DNA of 8,161 nucleotides. Origin: an uncultured Oscillospiraceae bacterium (lineage in GTDB: Bacteria > Bacillota > Clostridia > Oscillospirales > Oscillospiraceae). How positions within the stretch are numbered: position 1 is the stretch's first letter; each line of letters opens with the position of its first letter. The translations under genes were made by a program, and so were the position numbers. The notes under the pieces were generated by a model. That model was given only the letters and a program-made list of their open reading frames with translations, was not told where the DNA came from and did not search any database. Below, one piece after another: positions 6,579 through 8,161 of the stretch. The stretch lies in assembly GCA_900751035.1 (NCBI GenBank), contig CAADSF010000367.1, positions 1 to 8,161 of the forward strand. The letters are read 5' to 3'.

Positions 6579-7021
6579 ATCACATTGTAGTTATGGGCAG
6601 ACTCACGCGCGATCCGGAGCTTCGCAAGACAGCCGCCGGCGTTTCCGTCACATCGTTTACCGTGGCGGTAGACCGCGATTTCTCGCAGGACGGACAGAAG
6701 GAAACAGATTTTCTTGATGTCGTTGCGTGGAGAAATACGGCTGAATTTGCGGCGAAGTATTTCACAAAAGGCCGTATGGCCGTCATTTCCGGTCGCCTGC
6801 AAATTCGGAACTGGGAGGACAAAGACGGCAACAAGCGCCGCACGGCGGAGATCCTTGCCGAAAACATCTATTTTGGCGACAGCAAGAAGGAGGACGACGG
6901 CGGTTCTGCCTCTGCTCCTACGCAGGGCTTCGGTGCGCCTGCACAGTCGGGCGGCTTTACGCCCAACTTTGGCAGCGCACAGCCCGGCAGCTTTGTGCCG
7001 AACTTCGGCGGGAGCTATTAA
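6572..7021 (+). CDS. ssb: Single-stranded DNA-binding protein without the usual acidic tip
   Basis: A 149-residue SSB that coats single-stranded DNA during replication, repair or transfer. The OB-fold covers residues 1 to about 103, with the standard landmarks MLNHIVVMGRLTRDPELR, SFTVAVDRDF, TDFLDVVAWRNTAEFAAKYFTKG and VISGRLQIRNWEDKDGNKR. Aromatic residues expected to stack on DNA (W53, F60, W81) are present. A flexible Gly/Ser/Pro/Gln linker follows. The tail is unusual: it carries two copies of F-(T/V)-P-N-F-G (129-134 and 141-146) and ends GGSY, not in the D-D-D-I/L-P-F tip through which bacterial SSBs usually recruit partner enzymes. GAGGAGGG at 6558-6565 serves the ATG at 6572, and the start overlaps the preceding gene by 7 bases. 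A strong terminator begins 9 bases after the stop. It is probably an element-borne SSB rather than the housekeeping copy. Confidence 0.93.
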   Translation: MLNHIVVMGRLTRDPELRKTAAGVSVTSFTVAVDRDFSQDGQKETDFLDVVAWRNTAEFAAKYFTKGRMAVISGRLQIRNWEDKDGNKRRTAEILAENIYFGDSKKEDDGGSASAPTQGFGAPAQSGGFTPNFGSAQPGSFVPNFGGSY

Positions 7022-7030
7022 ACTGACAGC

Positions 7031-7060
7031 GCAGGGTGGGATTTTCCCACCCTGCCTTTT
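7031..7060 (+). terminator. Rho-independent terminator after ssb
   Basis: A perfect 11-bp stem, GCAGGGTGGGA (7031-7041) with TCCCACCCTGC (7045-7055), a TTT loop, then CTTTTCT. The U tract is short (four T), so some readthrough is plausible. There is no T run on the opposite strand, so it acts for + strand transcripts only. It separates the ssb end of the operon from the ViaA-like gene. Confidence 0.88.
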
Positions 7061-7075
7061 CTATGGAGGTGCATG

Positions 7076-8161
7076 ATGAAGAAATATTTTCGCACGATAC
7101 AAAACGTCATGGATTCCCGCTGGGGCAATTTTCAGTATGTCGGAATACCCGCAGCACAGAAAACGGATCGTGTGCTGCAAAGCTCCAAGCTGGAGGACTG
7201 CATTTATCGTGATCTGAGCGAGGGCGATGAAAATTTGGAATCCATCCAGCAGGAGGTCGCGCCCAAGCTGCACAGCTTTCCCGCGTTGTCCAGAGATATT
7301 TTTCAGTCGTTTTACTCGCTGTTTCCAAAGCGAACCGACGCGGACAGGCTTACGGCAGAGGCGCAGAAATTCAACGCGAAGCTGCTTGACCATGTGACCG
7401 AGGATGCGGACTATCCCGCGATCAAATCGATCTGCGAAGGGCGGGAACTGCCCGCTTATGAGGCCGCGTCCGAATTTACGGCGAGGATCAGTGCGCAGCT
7501 GGATGATTTGCTTTCAGAGCTTGGCGGCAAGGATGGTACGCTAAAAACGCTCGAAAAGCTGCAAGCTGCACGGAATGAGGCGCAGCAGAAGCTCACGGAG
7601 CTTTTGGAGCAGATGCGGGATTCCGTGCAGAATCCTACGCTTGAACAGGCGGTGATCGACGCGGCAAATCAGGCCGAGAGCAAAACGCAGCAGGCCGAAG
7701 CCGTTGCAAAAATGGTGGATACCACGGCACGGCAAAACAAAGCTGCTATATCCGAGTGTGTTTCCGCCGCCGTCGGTGCAGCCGCGGAAAAGGCAAAGGA
7801 AGTCCAGACGATCCTCGGCGCGTGGAGCGATGATGCCGGAAAGATGGAGAAAAACGCGGTGAACACCGAGCTTCTTCAAAAGGTTCGGCAAAATCCCACG
7901 CTGTTGGATATCTCAAAGCACCTTGGCCGGTTTCGAGAGATCTTCGCGCAAGGCAAGCGCAACGGATACGCCTATGGTCGCGGAGAAACCTACGCGCTGG
8001 AGCTGGGCAATGATCTTTCCCGTGCCATCGGTTCGGAGTTTGCCATGCTTGCCTCGCCACAGACGGTTCCGCTGTTTGTGAAGAAATATCAGCAGCGGCG
8101 GCTCAAGCAGTACCGCAGGCGCGAACCTGTCCACAAGGGCATGGGCGACATCATCTGCTGC
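7076..8161 (+). CDS. ViaA-like VWA-domain protein (3' partial)
   Basis: The frame is open from 7076 to the right edge (362 residues, no stop). Two ATG codons stand in tandem at 7073 and 7076; GGAGG at 7065-7069 is 3 bases from the first and 6 from the second, so 7076 is preferred. The first 270 residues are mostly helical, with a long alanine/glutamine/glutamate-rich, probably coiled segment at about 135-245. Then comes a pattern seen in ViaA: LLDISKHLGRFREI (277-290), SEFAMLASP (320-328) and QQRRLKQYRRREPVHKG (339-355). The last visible residues, GMGDIICC, match the first beta strand of a VWA domain just before the expected D-x-S-G-S metal site, which falls outside the window. ViaA is the known partner of RavA, and a RavA-like ATPase is encoded at 4893-6266. 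Fold and partnership are inferred from this pattern and context. Confidence 0.8.
   Translation, partial: MKKYFRTIQNVMDSRWGNFQYVGIPAAQKTDRVLQSSKLEDCIYRDLSEGDENLESIQQEVAPKLHSFPALSRDIFQSFYSLFPKRTDADRLTAEAQKFNAKLLDHVTEDADYPAIKSICEGRELPAYEAASEFTARISAQLDDLLSELGGKDGTLKTLEKLQAARNEAQQKLTELLEQMRDSVQNPTLEQAVIDAANQAESKTQQAEAVAKMVDTTARQNKAAISECVSAAVGAAAEKAKEVQTILGAWSDDAGKMEKNAVNTELLQKVRQNPTLLDISKHLGRFREIFAQGKRNGYAYGRGETYALELGNDLSRAIGSEFAMLASPQTVPLFVKKYQQRRLKQYRRREPVHKGMGDIICC

Noticed and set aside
1..8161. CRISPR array, tRNA or rRNA gene, insertion sequence, attachment site or replication origin iterons
   Set aside because: I saw no regularly spaced repeats, cloverleaf pattern, transposase frame, terminal inverted repeats or clustered iterons; gaps between genes are at most 54 bases.

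Overview
The window (8161 bases, GC-rich, all genes on the + strand) looks like accessory DNA from a fairly GC-rich Firmicute, most likely a Clostridia/Oscillospiraceae-type gut bacterium or an element that lives in one. This rests on the very strong AGGAGG-type Shine-Dalgarno sites before almost every gene, the use of TTG as a start, the tightly packed small hypothetical genes, and the resemblance of the gene set to the replication regions of conjugative/integrative elements, plasmids or large phages. No structural phage gene, relaxase, integrase or transfer gene lies inside the window, so the kind of element cannot be decided, and the taxonomic call is inference.

Layout, left to right: (1) an SF2 DEAD/DEAH-type helicase with an inserted zinc ribbon, cut by the left edge (1-2399); (2) a divergent DNA polymerase III beta sliding clamp (2413-3540); (3) a small four-cysteine zinc-finger protein (3559-3951); (4) a cysteine-containing hypothetical protein (3964-4509); (5) a small sigma-70 region-2-like protein (4561-4896); (6) a MoxR/RavA-type AAA+ ATPase (4893-6266); (7) an AT-richer unknown gene (6285-6578); (8) a single-stranded DNA-binding protein (6572-7021), followed by a perfect 11-bp hairpin terminator; (9) a ViaA-like protein cut by the right edge just as its von Willebrand factor A (VWA) domain begins (7076-8161). 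Gaps are 0-54 bases, several genes overlap, and no stretch above 300 bases lacks a gene. I see no convincing promoter inside the window, so genes 1-8 probably form part of one long operon that begins upstream.

Functionally there are two interleaved modules. One is an element-encoded replication/repair kit: helicase, clamp and SSB. The helicase ends in a textbook beta-clamp-binding peptide (QLSLF) and is directly followed by its own clamp gene, which suggests a physical helicase-clamp partnership. The other is a RavA-ViaA-like AAA+/VWA pair. Its two members are separated by an unknown gene, ssb and a terminator, so the VWA partner may be made at a lower or separately controlled level. The mixing of a MoxR-VWA chaperone pair with clamp, helicase and SSB genes is the most interesting aspect of the window.
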